From the NCBI GenBank assembly GCA_903842025.1, contig CAIMKX010000044.1, positions 1 through 32,874 on the forward strand: DNA of 32,874 nt, written 5' to 3'. Position 1 is the first letter of the stretch, and every line of letters begins with the position of its first letter. Both the position numbers and the translations under genes were made by a program. The stretch comes from an uncultured bacterium (lineage in GTDB: Bacteria; Patescibacteriota; Minisyncoccia; Phycocordibacterales; PALSA-1337). This document shows positions 20,431-26,851 of this stretch, one piece after another. Below the pieces are notes generated by a model that was not told where the DNA came from, did not search any database, and was given only the letters and a program-made list of their open reading frames with translations.

Positions 20431-21668
20431 TAATCGACGAAAGTCAAGGCCTTCCCTTTCTTCCCCGCGCGGCCGGTGCGACCGATCCTGTGGATATAAT
20501 CTTCATATGTAGCCGGTAGATCGTAGTTGATGACATGGCTCACATCCGAGACATCGATGCCTCGGGCGGCCACATCGGTGGCGACGAGGACCTGCAAATG
20601 GTTTGACTTGAAGAGGTCGAGAGCGCGTTGGCGCTTGGCTTGATTTTTGTTCCCGTGAATGGACTCGGACTTGAAGCCTCTTTTGACCAATTCATCCTTG
20701 AGTCTCTCAACGCCATGTTTTGTTTTGCCGAAAATAAGGACTCTGGAGAAATCATCTTTCTGAGTCAAAAGCTCACCCAAAACGTCAAGTTTATTCTTGG
20801 AACCGACACGGACGATGTCCTGATTGATAGTCGAAGCGGTGTCGCGAGTCTTCACAGAAATAGTCGTAGGAGATTTGAGAAATGTTTTGATCAAAGCATC
20901 GATGTCATGTGACATGGTCGCGGAGAAAAACAGTGTCTGGCGTAGAGGAGCCATTTTGGCCATGATGTAACGCATATCATTTATAAATCCCATGTCGAGC
21001 ATCCGGTCAGCTTCATCGAGAACGACGGTCTTGAATTGGGTCAAAACCAGAGCCTTCCTGTCGACGAGATCCTTCAAGCGGCCTGGTGTGCCGATTATGA
21101 AATTATTCGAACGACGAAGCTCCATTATTGAGCGGCCGATCGAAGTGCCACCGACACAGCAAACTGAAAATATTGAGAGCATCCGCGCGAACATCTTGAG
21201 TTCGTCATCGATTTGGGTAGCCAATTCGCGAGTCGGCACCATTATAAGAATCCTTTGGGTACGGTCAACCAGAACTTTATTAATTAGCGGAATTAGGAAA
21301 GCGGCCGTTTTGCCAGTGCCGGTATCAGCTATGCCGACAACGTCTTGGCCGAGGAGGATATGCGGAATTACCCGGTCTTGAATCGGTGTCGGAATGACAT
21401 AGCCTTTCTTCACGATATTGGCCTTGAGCTTTTCATCCACCAGAAAATCCTGAAACTTATGTTCAGGTATGAAGCAAGGTGCTTCCTCGGTGATGACGGC
21501 CTTATTGACAAATTTGGAGATATCGCGGAATTCGCTGAATTTCCTGCCACCGGCTCTGCCTCTATTGAATGATGGCCGGCTGTTTCCTCTTCGATTTCCG
21601 TGAAAGCTTATTCCACCAGGACGATTGGACGGTTGACTAGGGCCATTTCTGAAATGCTTGTTTTGCAT
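20430..21668 (-). CDS. DEAD-box RNA helicase, 3' truncated after motif VI
   Basis: ATP-dependent RNA helicase of the RhlE/DeaD group. An Arg/Gly/Ser-rich N-terminal tail (residues 1-45) precedes the Q motif (YVIPTPIQ), motif I ADTGTGKT, PTRELATQ, GTPGRLKDL, DEAD in VLDEADRMLDMGF, SAT in FFSATMS, then FGKTKHGVERL, ATDVAARGIDV and HRIGRTGRAG. It ends only 11 residues after motif VI (KKGKALTFVD), where homologues continue further. The stop codon abuts the palindrome at 20387-20430, so a repeat probably cut the C-terminus. The core is complete, so activity is plausible. The true start is the ATG at 21668; a TTG directly before it is possible. It lies 37 bases after dinB. Confidence 0.9.
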   Translation of the reverse strand: MQNKHFRNGPSQPSNRPGGISFHGNRRGNSRPSFNRGRAGGRKFSEFRDISKFVNKAVITEEAPCFIPEHKFQDFLVDEKLKANIVKKGYVIPTPIQDRVIPHILLGQDVVGIADTGTGKTAAFLIPLINKVLVDRTQRILIMVPTRELATQIDDELKMFARMLSIFSVCCVGGTSIGRSIMELRRSNNFIIGTPGRLKDLVDRKALVLTQFKTVVLDEADRMLDMGFINDMRYIMAKMAPLRQTLFFSATMSHDIDALIKTFLKSPTTISVKTRDTASTINQDIVRVGSKNKLDVLGELLTQKDDFSRVLIFGKTKHGVERLKDELVKRGFKSESIHGNKNQAKRQRALDLFKSNHLQVLVATDVAARGIDVSDVSHVINYDLPATYEDYIHRIGRTGRAGKKGKALTFVD

Positions 21669-21704
21669 CAAGAAAGCTCAGTGTACACTATTGACAGGTG
21701 GAAG

Positions 21705-23006
21705 TCAATGTGTTTCTCCTAGATACGGTATCCCCAACCTTTTCCTCGCACTCTCCCCTTTTAATATATTCTTGCGCCTTTCCGAACTGTCCCCGCGGTC
21801 ATTCTTATGCGCCGGTTCATTCATGGCCTTGAATGAAGAGCCGAGAAAGATGGTGTGTTTTCCGTAGCGAGCGGAGAGGCTGTCGACTGCTTCGTAGATC
21901 TTTTTGACTTTATCGATAAGCTCGTAACGATTAAATAGATCGATAGTCCGAGTGTCACTATGGATCAGGTTCATTAAGACAACCCCAGTCGCTCTATACA
22001 AAGTGCCGACTTTAAATATTGAATCGAACTTCTCCCTCACAGCTTCCAATATTTCCTGCGGGATCGAAATAGCTTGCGAGAGTTTGAGCTCCAAAGCTTG
22101 ATATCTGAATTCCTGCGTTTTGATAAATATCGCCACCTCTTTGGCAAAAAGATTGTGTCTTCGCAATTTGATACAGGCATTTTCTATATTCTTGGAAAGT
22201 TGGGAGAAGACCAAGCTTTTATCCTTCGATGGTGGCGTAAAAGTTCTTGTCTTACTAATAGATGCATAATCATTCTTCTCGCCGAGAACCAACGGATAGA
22301 CGAAGCGTCCATTCAATTCCTGGTGTATTTCCTGGAATGGTTTGCTCAACTTATCTTTGACCCAGTCAGGATCCTTGGTGGCAAAGTCCAAAGCAGTAAT
22401 CACTCCGAGCTTATTCAAATAACTGGAAGTCTGCGGACCTATTCCCCAAATTTTACCAATGAGCGTCCGATTGAGATAAAGATGCAAGTCATGGCCCGGA
22501 ATAATAGTCAGCCCCGAAGGCTTGCGCCACTTGGATCCGATCTTGGCCGTGACCTTATTGACGGAAAGCCCGATAGAAAACGTCATACCCAATTCAGTAT
22601 CCAATTCGTGCTTGATCTTTATTGCCATCTGCTCATACGACATCTTATTGGGTCGCCTCATGCCCGTAAGGTCAGCGAAACATTCGTCGATGCTGTACTC
22701 CTCGATATCGGGCGTGTAGCGCCGGACGATCTCGTACATCCGCTTGGAATACAAACTGTAAGTCTCATAATCGGAAGGCAGAATGATCACATCCGGACAA
22801 AGCCTCTTGATCTCCGATAATTTCATAGCTCTTGTCACACCCCGCGCCTTGGCTTCGTAGCTCATCGAGGAAGCGATCCCCCGCTCTTTGCCCGTCACCA
22901 CCGCCCTGCCCCGCAGCGCCGGGTTCTTGGCGATCTCGCACGATGCAAAAAAGCAGTCGCCGTCGACGTGGAGAATTGCACGGGGAAAAGAGTGGTGGGT
23001 GAGCAT
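21705..23006 (-). CDS. dinB: Y-family DNA polymerase IV
   Basis: Translesion DNA polymerase. Catalytic acidic residues appear in HVDGDCFFASCE and EYSIDECFADL. KAKARGV-like YEAKARGVTRAM, the palm/thumb FSIGLSVNKVTAKIGS, helix-hairpin-helix IWGIGPQTSSYLNKLG and a little-finger domain follow. It has 433 residues, slightly longer than the usual 350-420 because of a charged C-terminal tail (NDRGDSSERRKN). No obvious clamp-binding QLxLF peptide is seen. It lies between lexA and a helicase in an SOS-like neighbourhood. No SOS box is visible in its own upstream region, where word-like repeats occupy 23012-23060. Confidence 0.92.
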   Translation of the reverse strand: MLTHHSFPRAILHVDGDCFFASCEIAKNPALRGRAVVTGKERGIASSMSYEAKARGVTRAMKLSEIKRLCPDVIILPSDYETYSLYSKRMYEIVRRYTPDIEEYSIDECFADLTGMRRPNKMSYEQMAIKIKHELDTELGMTFSIGLSVNKVTAKIGSKWRKPSGLTIIPGHDLHLYLNRTLIGKIWGIGPQTSSYLNKLGVITALDFATKDPDWVKDKLSKPFQEIHQELNGRFVYPLVLGEKNDYASISKTRTFTPPSKDKSLVFSQLSKNIENACIKLRRHNLFAKEVAIFIKTQEFRYQALELKLSQAISIPQEILEAVREKFDSIFKVGTLYRATGVVLMNLIHSDTRTIDLFNRYELIDKVKKIYEAVDSLSARYGKHTIFLGSSFKAMNEPAHKNDRGDSSERRKNILKGESARKRLGIPYLGETH

Positions 23007-23011
23007 ATGGA

Positions 23012-23060
23012 GAGAATTACTAATTACCTAATTTCTAATTACTAAGAAATAAACAAATCA
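23012..23060. repeat. Word-like AT-rich repeat upstream of dinB
   Basis: Imperfect words AATTACTAATTACC, TAATTTCTAATTACTAAG and similar, the same vocabulary as the hairpin at 24396-24512. Confidence 0.5.
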
Positions 23061-23114
23061 CAATGACGGAATGGGGCTATGAATAGGGGTGGAATTTGAC
23101 ATAACATAACAAGG

Positions 23115-23144
23115 TTGACAAATATACTATTTATGTGATAACAT
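23115..23144 (+). promoter_or_regulatory. Promoter of the 83-residue protein gene
   Basis: A perfect TTGACA (23115-23120) with TAACAT (23139-23144) after 18 bases. The surrounding sequence (cataacataac ... ttgacaaata) resembles the promoter at 19594-19622 (cacataacatccttgacaaata), hinting at a shared control. Confidence 0.5.
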
Positions 23145-23201
23145 TAGGAAAGTCAAAACAAAAGGTAAATTTTTAAATTTAGAACTGAAAGATGAGCATT
23201 T

Positions 23202-23453
23202 ATGAGAGAGATAACGAATGAAAAGTTGCTCGGATTACTACGAGAAGCAGCGGATCCACAATGCACAATGAGTAGGCGGGATGAGATCCAGCAAACGCTC
23301 ACCGACTCAGCGTATCCAGAAGAAATACGAACTGATGACTTACTAGATGTTCTTTACAATACCACACTGGAGCATAAGCCGGAGCTACTTCCGTCGCTAT
23401 ACCCAGCATTCGCTTTGATGTGTTGTAAAAAAATCAATTGGTTATTAGCATAA
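23202..23453 (+). CDS. Small hypothetical protein
   Basis: An 83-residue acidic, helical protein, unrecognised: REITNEKLLGLLREAADP, SRRDEIQQTLTDSAYP, TDDLLDVLYNTTLEH, ending MCCKKINWLLA. It has a clear promoter and a terminator at 23508-23531, which supports expression. It is divergent from dinB and convergent with lexA, so it may belong to the damage-response region, but nothing in its sequence shows this. Confidence 0.5.
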   Translation: MREITNEKLLGLLREAADPQCTMSRRDEIQQTLTDSAYPEEIRTDDLLDVLYNTTLEHKPELLPSLYPAFALMCCKKINWLLA

Positions 23454-23507
23454 AGCCAGATGGAACCAAGTCGACATTAGAGCAAAGGTCCTATCCCTAC
23501 GCTCCGG

Positions 23508-23531
23508 GCCACATGCAAGTGTGGCTTTTTT
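23508..23531 (+). terminator. Rho-independent terminator
   Basis: GCCACA (23508-23513) pairs with TGTGGC (23520-23525), followed by TTTTTT. It lies 54 bases after the stop of the 83-residue gene. Confidence 0.8.
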
Positions 23532-23590
23532 CGTATTTAAAAGAACAATTCCTTCCCGCAACCAGGTACATTACCTTTTGCCACTTTGTG

Positions 23591-23616
23591 AAAGTGACGA
23601 AAATTTTCGTCACTTT
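23591..23616. other. 26-bp perfect palindrome
   Basis: AAAGTGACGAAAA and its exact reverse complement are joined without a spacer. A smaller hairpin, CACTTT-GTG-AAAGTG, overlaps its left side (23582-23596). It lies in the 332-bp gap between two convergent genes. It could be a bidirectional terminator or a protein-binding operator. Confidence 0.6.
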
Positions 23617-23670
23617 TCATATGTGATGAGGAGGCATGTACCAGACCTCCCGTCACATAAATCAAACTAT

Positions 23671-23770
23671 AAAAATCAAAATGGAAAATGACAATTTAAA
23701 ATGTCCGAAACGGGTGCGCTTTCATTATAAATTTTGCATTGTCATTTTCCATTTTGATGTTTGATTTTTA
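23671..23770. repeat. Word-like inverted repeat downstream of lexA
   Basis: The left arm at 23671-23695 (ATCAAAATGGAAAATGACAAT core) is complementary to 23738-23758, followed by extra TGATTTTTA words. Roughly 42 bp of loop lies between. It probably ends the lexA transcript. Confidence 0.6.
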
Positions 23771-23785
23771 CATTAACCTCGACAA

Positions 23786-24358
23786 CTAATATTTCCTCAC
23801 CACTCCCTTCACGACCGCGGCCACTTTCAAATCACTCTCGGGATATATGGGCTTGAAGGCCTTATTGGCTGGCTCCAACCAGACCTTGCCGTTGGTCTTG
23901 CGAAAATATTTCATGGTCCAGCCGCCGTCGACCTCGGCGATGACGATCTCACCGATCTTGGGTTCGCGGGCGATGCGCTCGGCGATGACCAAGTCCCCTT
24001 CCTGGATACCGGCATCAATCATCGACTCGCCTTTGACCTCGAGCAAATAGGTAGCCTCTTTGTTCTCTATCAAATAATCATCCAAATTCATGGTGTCGAC
24101 TAGTTCTTCTTCTGCAGCCGTGGGAAAACCGGCTTCGACAAGGCCAAGCAAAGGAGTTTCGCCAAAAAGCTTGTTGGGGATGAGATGGCCAGTGGAATCC
24201 TTATCGAGGACTCCTTCACCGACCAGCTTGTTGACCAGCTTGTAGACGGCGTTTTTGGACTTGAAACCGAGCATGCTCATAATCTCGGCGTAGGTGGGCA
24301 TACGCTTGGTATTTTTGTAGAAAGAGAGGATTTTGGTTTTGTAGGGTGAATTGGGCAT
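23786..24358 (-). CDS. lexA: SOS repressor LexA
   Basis: Transcription repressor that self-cleaves when RecA is activated. The N-terminal winged helix (MPTYAEIMSMLGFKSKNAVYKLVNKL) is followed by the cleavage site in LVEAGFP (Ala-Gly). The catalytic Ser lies in VKGESMIDAGI and the Lys in WTMKYFRK. The 190-residue length fits the family. The C-terminal S24 domain is complete (GEIVIAEVDGG, then AFKPIYPESDLKVAAVV). The word-like hairpin at 24396-24512 separates it from the small gene at 24516-24719. If that gene and lexA share a transcript, the palindrome at 24767-24788 would be its autoregulatory operator. Confidence 0.92.
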   Translation of the reverse strand: MPNSPYKTKILSFYKNTKRMPTYAEIMSMLGFKSKNAVYKLVNKLVGEGVLDKDSTGHLIPNKLFGETPLLGLVEAGFPTAAEEELVDTMNLDDYLIENKEATYLLEVKGESMIDAGIQEGDLVIAERIAREPKIGEIVIAEVDGGWTMKYFRKTNGKVWLEPANKAFKPIYPESDLKVAAVVKGVVRKY

Positions 24359-24395
24359 GATTGGTATTGGGGTGAGTAATAGAGTACAAACTTCT

Positions 24396-24512
24396 AATTT
24401 CTAATTGACCTAATTTCTAAGAAATGACCAAGTCCCAATCATTTAATGTCTAATCGTTGAAATTCGTCATTGGTCATTTCTTAGTAATTAGAAATTAGGT
24501 CAATTAGAAATT
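24396..24512. repeat. Word-like repeat hairpin upstream of lexA
   Basis: The left arm, about 24396-24431 (AATTTCTAATTGACCTAATT, then AGAAATGACCAA), is complementary to 24470-24512. It is made of the words AATTAGAAATT and TTGGTCATTTC. A hairpin of about 35 bp could form in the RNA ahead of lexA. Confidence 0.65.
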
Positions 24513-24515
24513 CGT

Positions 24516-24719
24516 TTAAAACATAAACATCGAAGCAAACTTCAACGACATACCAAACCAGGACTTCTTGGGTGTAAGCCTGGCAAGCTGAGCCGTCAGG
24601 AATTTGTGCCTGAGGGATTCACTCCTATAAGGAATGCCCTTGATGATCTTCCAATCAATCTCGCGATTGAGTTTGTGGAGCTCGGCTTTGATTGTTCTGA
24701 CGGCTTGGTTCTTGCTCAT
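24516..24719 (-). CDS. Small hypothetical protein downstream of the SOS-type palindrome
   Basis: A 67-residue basic protein, unrecognised: MSKNQAVRTIKAELHKLNRE, then LRHKFLTAQLARLTPKKSW, and a short hydrophobic C-terminus (FGMSLKFASMFMF). Its position 48 bases behind the palindromic operator, and just upstream of lexA, suggests damage-inducible expression. SOS regulons often include a small division inhibitor beside lexA (for example YneA in Bacillus). There is no sequence evidence that this is one, and it lacks the N-terminal membrane helix of YneA. Confidence 0.55.
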   Translation of the reverse strand: MSKNQAVRTIKAELHKLNREIDWKIIKGIPYRSESLRHKFLTAQLARLTPKKSWFGMSLKFASMFMF

Positions 24720-24766
24720 GGCTTTTGTAGATTACGTTGATAATAAGATCACACGTAAATAAGTAT

Positions 24767-24788
24767 ACGGTGAACGTACGTTCACCGT
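24767..24788. promoter_or_regulatory. 22-bp palindrome, probable LexA box
   Basis: ACGGTGAACGT is followed directly by its reverse complement. The centre is GAAC-GTAC-GTTC, which fits the Gram-positive-type LexA consensus GAAC-N4-GTTC. It lies between the pseudopilin gene and the small gene upstream of lexA. A perfect DnaA-box sequence (TGTGGATAA, 24800-24808) is adjacent. Confidence 0.65.
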
Positions 24789-24813
24789 CAAGAAAAACTG
24801 TGGATAAGTATTT

Positions 24814-25443
24814 TTACGGAACAAGAACGCACAAACAATAAGCTTTGGAAGCCGTACTGTAACTACACCAGTCATTTCCGCTGTTATACCTACAAGATCC
24901 TGACATGCCAGTGGTACTGAGCGTTCCGGCTTGGAAAACCGTCATAACAACGGCCATTAGAGGTCTCACCGAGTCGGCCATTGTGTATGAATAATAACAA
25001 TACCCTCCTCCCGACGGACTATGCGGGATAGTCGCCAAATAGCCCGCATCTACCAATTCCTGCATACTGGCATTGTACGCGTCAATCACGAGATTGTTTA
25101 CCGCACCTAGCGTACCGGGATTATTCGGGTCAGCGCCGGCGGCACCCGGCGCTATCGAGTCGCAAGCCCCATTGCCATGAGTCAGCGGATTCGGAGTGGA
25201 GCTGAAGATTCCCGGTGAATACCCGTTCGGATCGGGCTGTCTAGTCGAATAATTATAGGGGTACCTGCCCTTCGAAGAGTAAAACAACGTCAAGGCCGTC
25301 CGTATAGTATTCATATCCTGAATTCTTATCGCATCGTTTGCGCGGATTTTGGCACTGCCAAGAGCCACCAGAATGGCGCTGGACAACAGGGATATAATAG
25401 AAATAACCACCATAAGTTCAATAAGAGTAAATCCCTTTCTCAT
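24814..25443 (-). CDS. Type IV pilin-like protein (pseudopilin)
   Basis: A secreted filament subunit precursor of 209 residues. The N-terminus MRKGFTLIELMVVISIISLL is the class III signal peptide and helix: cleavage by prepilin peptidase is expected after Gly, with the conserved Glu at position 5 of the mature protein. The C-terminal globular domain is rich in Tyr, Pro and Gly and has several Cys (near SGSCRYNSGNDWCSYS and YCLCV) that may form disulfides. The start is the ATG at 25443, as the open frame upstream (TTG) adds only three residues. TATAAT lies 9 bases before it. No pilus assembly genes are in the window. Confidence 0.85.
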   Translation of the reverse strand: MRKGFTLIELMVVISIISLLSSAILVALGSAKIRANDAIRIQDMNTIRTALTLFYSSKGRYPYNYSTRQPDPNGYSPGIFSSTPNPLTHGNGACDSIAPGAAGADPNNPGTLGAVNNLVIDAYNASMQELVDAGYLATIPHSPSGGGYCYYSYTMADSVRPLMAVVMTVFQAGTLSTTGMSGSCRYNSGNDWCSYSTASKAYCLCVLVP

Positions 25444-25631
25444 ATGCGACAATTATACAACATATTTAAAGATCAGTAGTGCGGGTTGTGGTACGAAGTT
25501 GGAACTTTTCTGGCTTGTAATATGGCTTAAACTCATCAATCCCCATTTTTGCTTGTAATATTTGACCTATTATGCTAGTCTATAGATACAAACGGCTTCG
25601 GCCCTCCCCGAAAGGGGTATAAACTAGAAAG

Positions 25632-25660
25632 ACTCAGGCGAGCAATCGCTTGAGTTTTTC
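25632..25660. terminator. Hairpin terminator overlapping the mazF-like 3' end
   Basis: ACTCAGGCGA (25632-25641) pairs with TCGCTTGAGT (25646-25655) with one G-T pair, followed by TTTTTC on the plus strand. On the minus strand, CTTTCT follows the same hairpin, so it could work both ways. Confidence 0.65.
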
Positions 25661-26020
25661 TTTTATCTCGTCGAAGTTCTTCTGATCCATATCCCCAATC
25701 TTATATTGTAGTCTCTTGCAATCAATTAGACGGATTTGAGAAAGAATAGCTGTACTAACCTCTGAACCTAAAGGAAACGAGTAATAATATTTGCCTTTCT
25801 TCTGATTTTTTGTAAGCGGTATACACCAGAGGACTTCGTTATTAAATTTCTTTAGAACAATTACTGGACGCAGAAATGTATCACCGCGCCCATCCTGTTC
25901 AAAGCCTATATTCATGCCTACTGATGCAAACCAGACTTCTCGTTCATGAAAAAACGCACGAACTTTATTTTCATGCAGATTACTTTTTTGGTTGTGCCAT
26001 TCTTTGAAGTCTTTATTCAT
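25634..26020 (-). CDS. PemK/MazF-family toxin-like protein without a visible antitoxin
   Basis: A 128-residue protein of the MazF/PemK fold (RNA-cleaving toxins). Visible features are REVWFASVGMNIGFEQDG (the conserved GxVWxVxxGxNxG beginning), FLRPVIVLKKFN, LWCIPLTKNQKK and SQIRLIDCKRLQYKIGDM. These are the usual strands around the active site. The C-terminal helix (FDEIKEKLKRLLA) is typical. No antitoxin-sized gene lies directly upstream or downstream, where a typical module would have one. Active-site identity is not confirmed. The start has no clear Shine-Dalgarno. Confidence 0.8.
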   Translation of the reverse strand: MNKDFKEWHNQKSNLHENKVRAFFHEREVWFASVGMNIGFEQDGRGDTFLRPVIVLKKFNNEVLWCIPLTKNQKKGKYYYSFPLGSEVSTAILSQIRLIDCKRLQYKIGDMDQKNFDEIKEKLKRLLA

Positions 26021-26082
26021 GTTCGTCGGGTTTCATGGCGGAAAGTTTATCATAAATATAAACAAAAACTAACAATCATTTG

Positions 26083-26153
26083 TGCGAGTAGCGAGAATCG
26101 AACTCGCGTCTCAACCTTGGGAAGGTCGCGTTCTGCCACTAAACCATACTCGC
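26083..26153 (-). tRNA. tRNA-Gly(CCC), no encoded CCA
   Basis: Read on the minus strand, the acceptor GCGAGTA pairs with TACTCGC. The anticodon arm CGACC-TTCCCAA-GGTTG gives anticodon CCC. The T arm GCGAG-TTCGATT-CTCGC is perfect. The discriminator is A and no CCA follows, so CCA must be added enzymatically. It lies between the FtsB-like and MazF-like genes. Confidence 0.93.
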
Positions 26154-26167
26154 TTGCATATAAATTA

Positions 26168-26563
26168 TCACAATCCGACAAACTGCAACAGTCTGCCCCA
26201 CCAAGACAAGTTCGGGCCGACAACCGGAGTCGTCGAAGCTTCGATGACCGCGGCGGTCTTGTCATTGTCGAGAATGACCGCCACCGACTCGCCTTCCTTG
26301 ACGGCCCGATATTTGGTCCGAAGCTCGGACTCGACTCCCTGCTCGGTCGAGAGATAAGTGACCTCCTCTGCCAAGCTGCTTTTGCGGCTCTCAAGCCTAG
26401 CCAATTCGGCTTTGGCTTGATCTAGCTTATCGGCACCAAGAGCGGTTTTTTGATGAATGCCCCAGGTCGCTTTGGCCAGCAATACAACAACGACGATCAG
26501 GATGATTATCGCGATCGAAGAATTGAAAAAATTAAACCTGCTTGGACGGTTGCCGTATTTCAC
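26168..26563 (-). CDS. FtsB/DivIC-like septum protein
   Basis: A 131-residue bitopic protein: a short N-terminal tail, one membrane helix (IAIIILIVVVVLLAKATW, about 17-34), then a coiled coil (LDQAKAELARLESRKSSLAEEV). It ends in the motif ESELRTKYRAVKEGESVAVIL, which matches the DivIC/FtsB family (compare ...AREKLGMVKPGE...). It probably pairs with the FtsL-like protein encoded at 13923-14255. The start codon is GTG at 26563. It is divergent from the small membrane protein at 26585. A Pro/Ser tail (TTPVVGPNLSWWG) follows the conserved part. Confidence 0.8.
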   Translation of the reverse strand: MKYGNRPSRFNFFNSSIAIIILIVVVVLLAKATWGIHQKTALGADKLDQAKAELARLESRKSSLAEEVTYLSTEQGVESELRTKYRAVKEGESVAVILDNDKTAAVIEASTTPVVGPNLSWWGRLLQFVGL

Positions 26564-26578
26564 AACTCACAGTATACT
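26550..26578 (+). promoter_or_regulatory. Promoter of the 36-residue membrane protein, leaderless
   Basis: TTGCCG (26550-26555) and TATACT (26573-26578) are separated by exactly 17 bases. The ATG at 26585 is about where transcription should start. Confidence 0.55.
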
Positions 26579-26584
26579 AAATTT

Positions 26585-26695
26585 ATGGACTTATTTCATG
26601 AAAAAACAAAAAAAGCGGTCGGCATGGGCTTCATAGTGGTCAGCATCTTGGTCATCATCAGTATGATTTTGCTTTATTTCCCTGTCTGGAGATAA
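26585..26695 (+). CDS. 36-residue single-span membrane protein
   Basis: A short protein: a charged N-terminus (MDLFHEKTKKAV) followed by one membrane helix (GFIVVSILVIISMILLYF) and the tail PVWR. Positive charges before the helix suggest an inside N-terminus. The start at 26585 is supported by a well-spaced promoter and by the charged-then-hydrophobic layout; an upstream in-frame start would lie inside the divergent FtsB-like gene. Function unknown. I recall similar tiny membrane proteins in other Parcubacteria but cannot verify it. Confidence 0.6.
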   Translation: MDLFHEKTKKAVGMGFIVVSILVIISMILLYFPVWR

Positions 26696-26712
26696 TAAAG
26701 ACCTTAAATACT

Positions 26713-26799
26713 CCGCACCCTCCCGGCGGGACAAGTGTCGCTCCGATTCTTCGCTTCGCTCGAATTACGCGACACTTCTCCCGCCTGAGGAGGGTGCGG
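26713..26799. repeat. GC-rich inverted repeat between the small membrane protein and lepA
   Basis: CCGCACCCTCC (26713-26723) pairs exactly with GGAGGGTGCGG (26789-26799). Further inner complementarity includes GGCGGGA with TCCCGCC and AAGTGTCGC with GCGACACTT. A GCTTCGCTTCG-like tip contains smaller repeats. It probably terminates both convergent transcripts. Confidence 0.7.
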
Positions 26800-26851
26800 C
26801 TACGCGATTCGTTTTTGCATTTTGTGATTTCCCTATAACCTAAAACCTTTT

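Noticed and set aside
22074-22820. 248-codon open frame antisense to dinB
   Set aside because: The dinB frame carries all catalytic motifs of the polymerase; the antisense frame has none.
14252-25636. TGA read as an amino acid (as in some CPR lineages)
   Set aside because: TGA ends rsmH, dinB and the mazF-like gene at the expected places, and no conserved protein needs read-through.
26450-26584. Longer start for the small membrane protein
   Set aside because: The extra residues are antisense to the FtsB-like gene, and the promoter at 26550-26578 lies downstream of that start.
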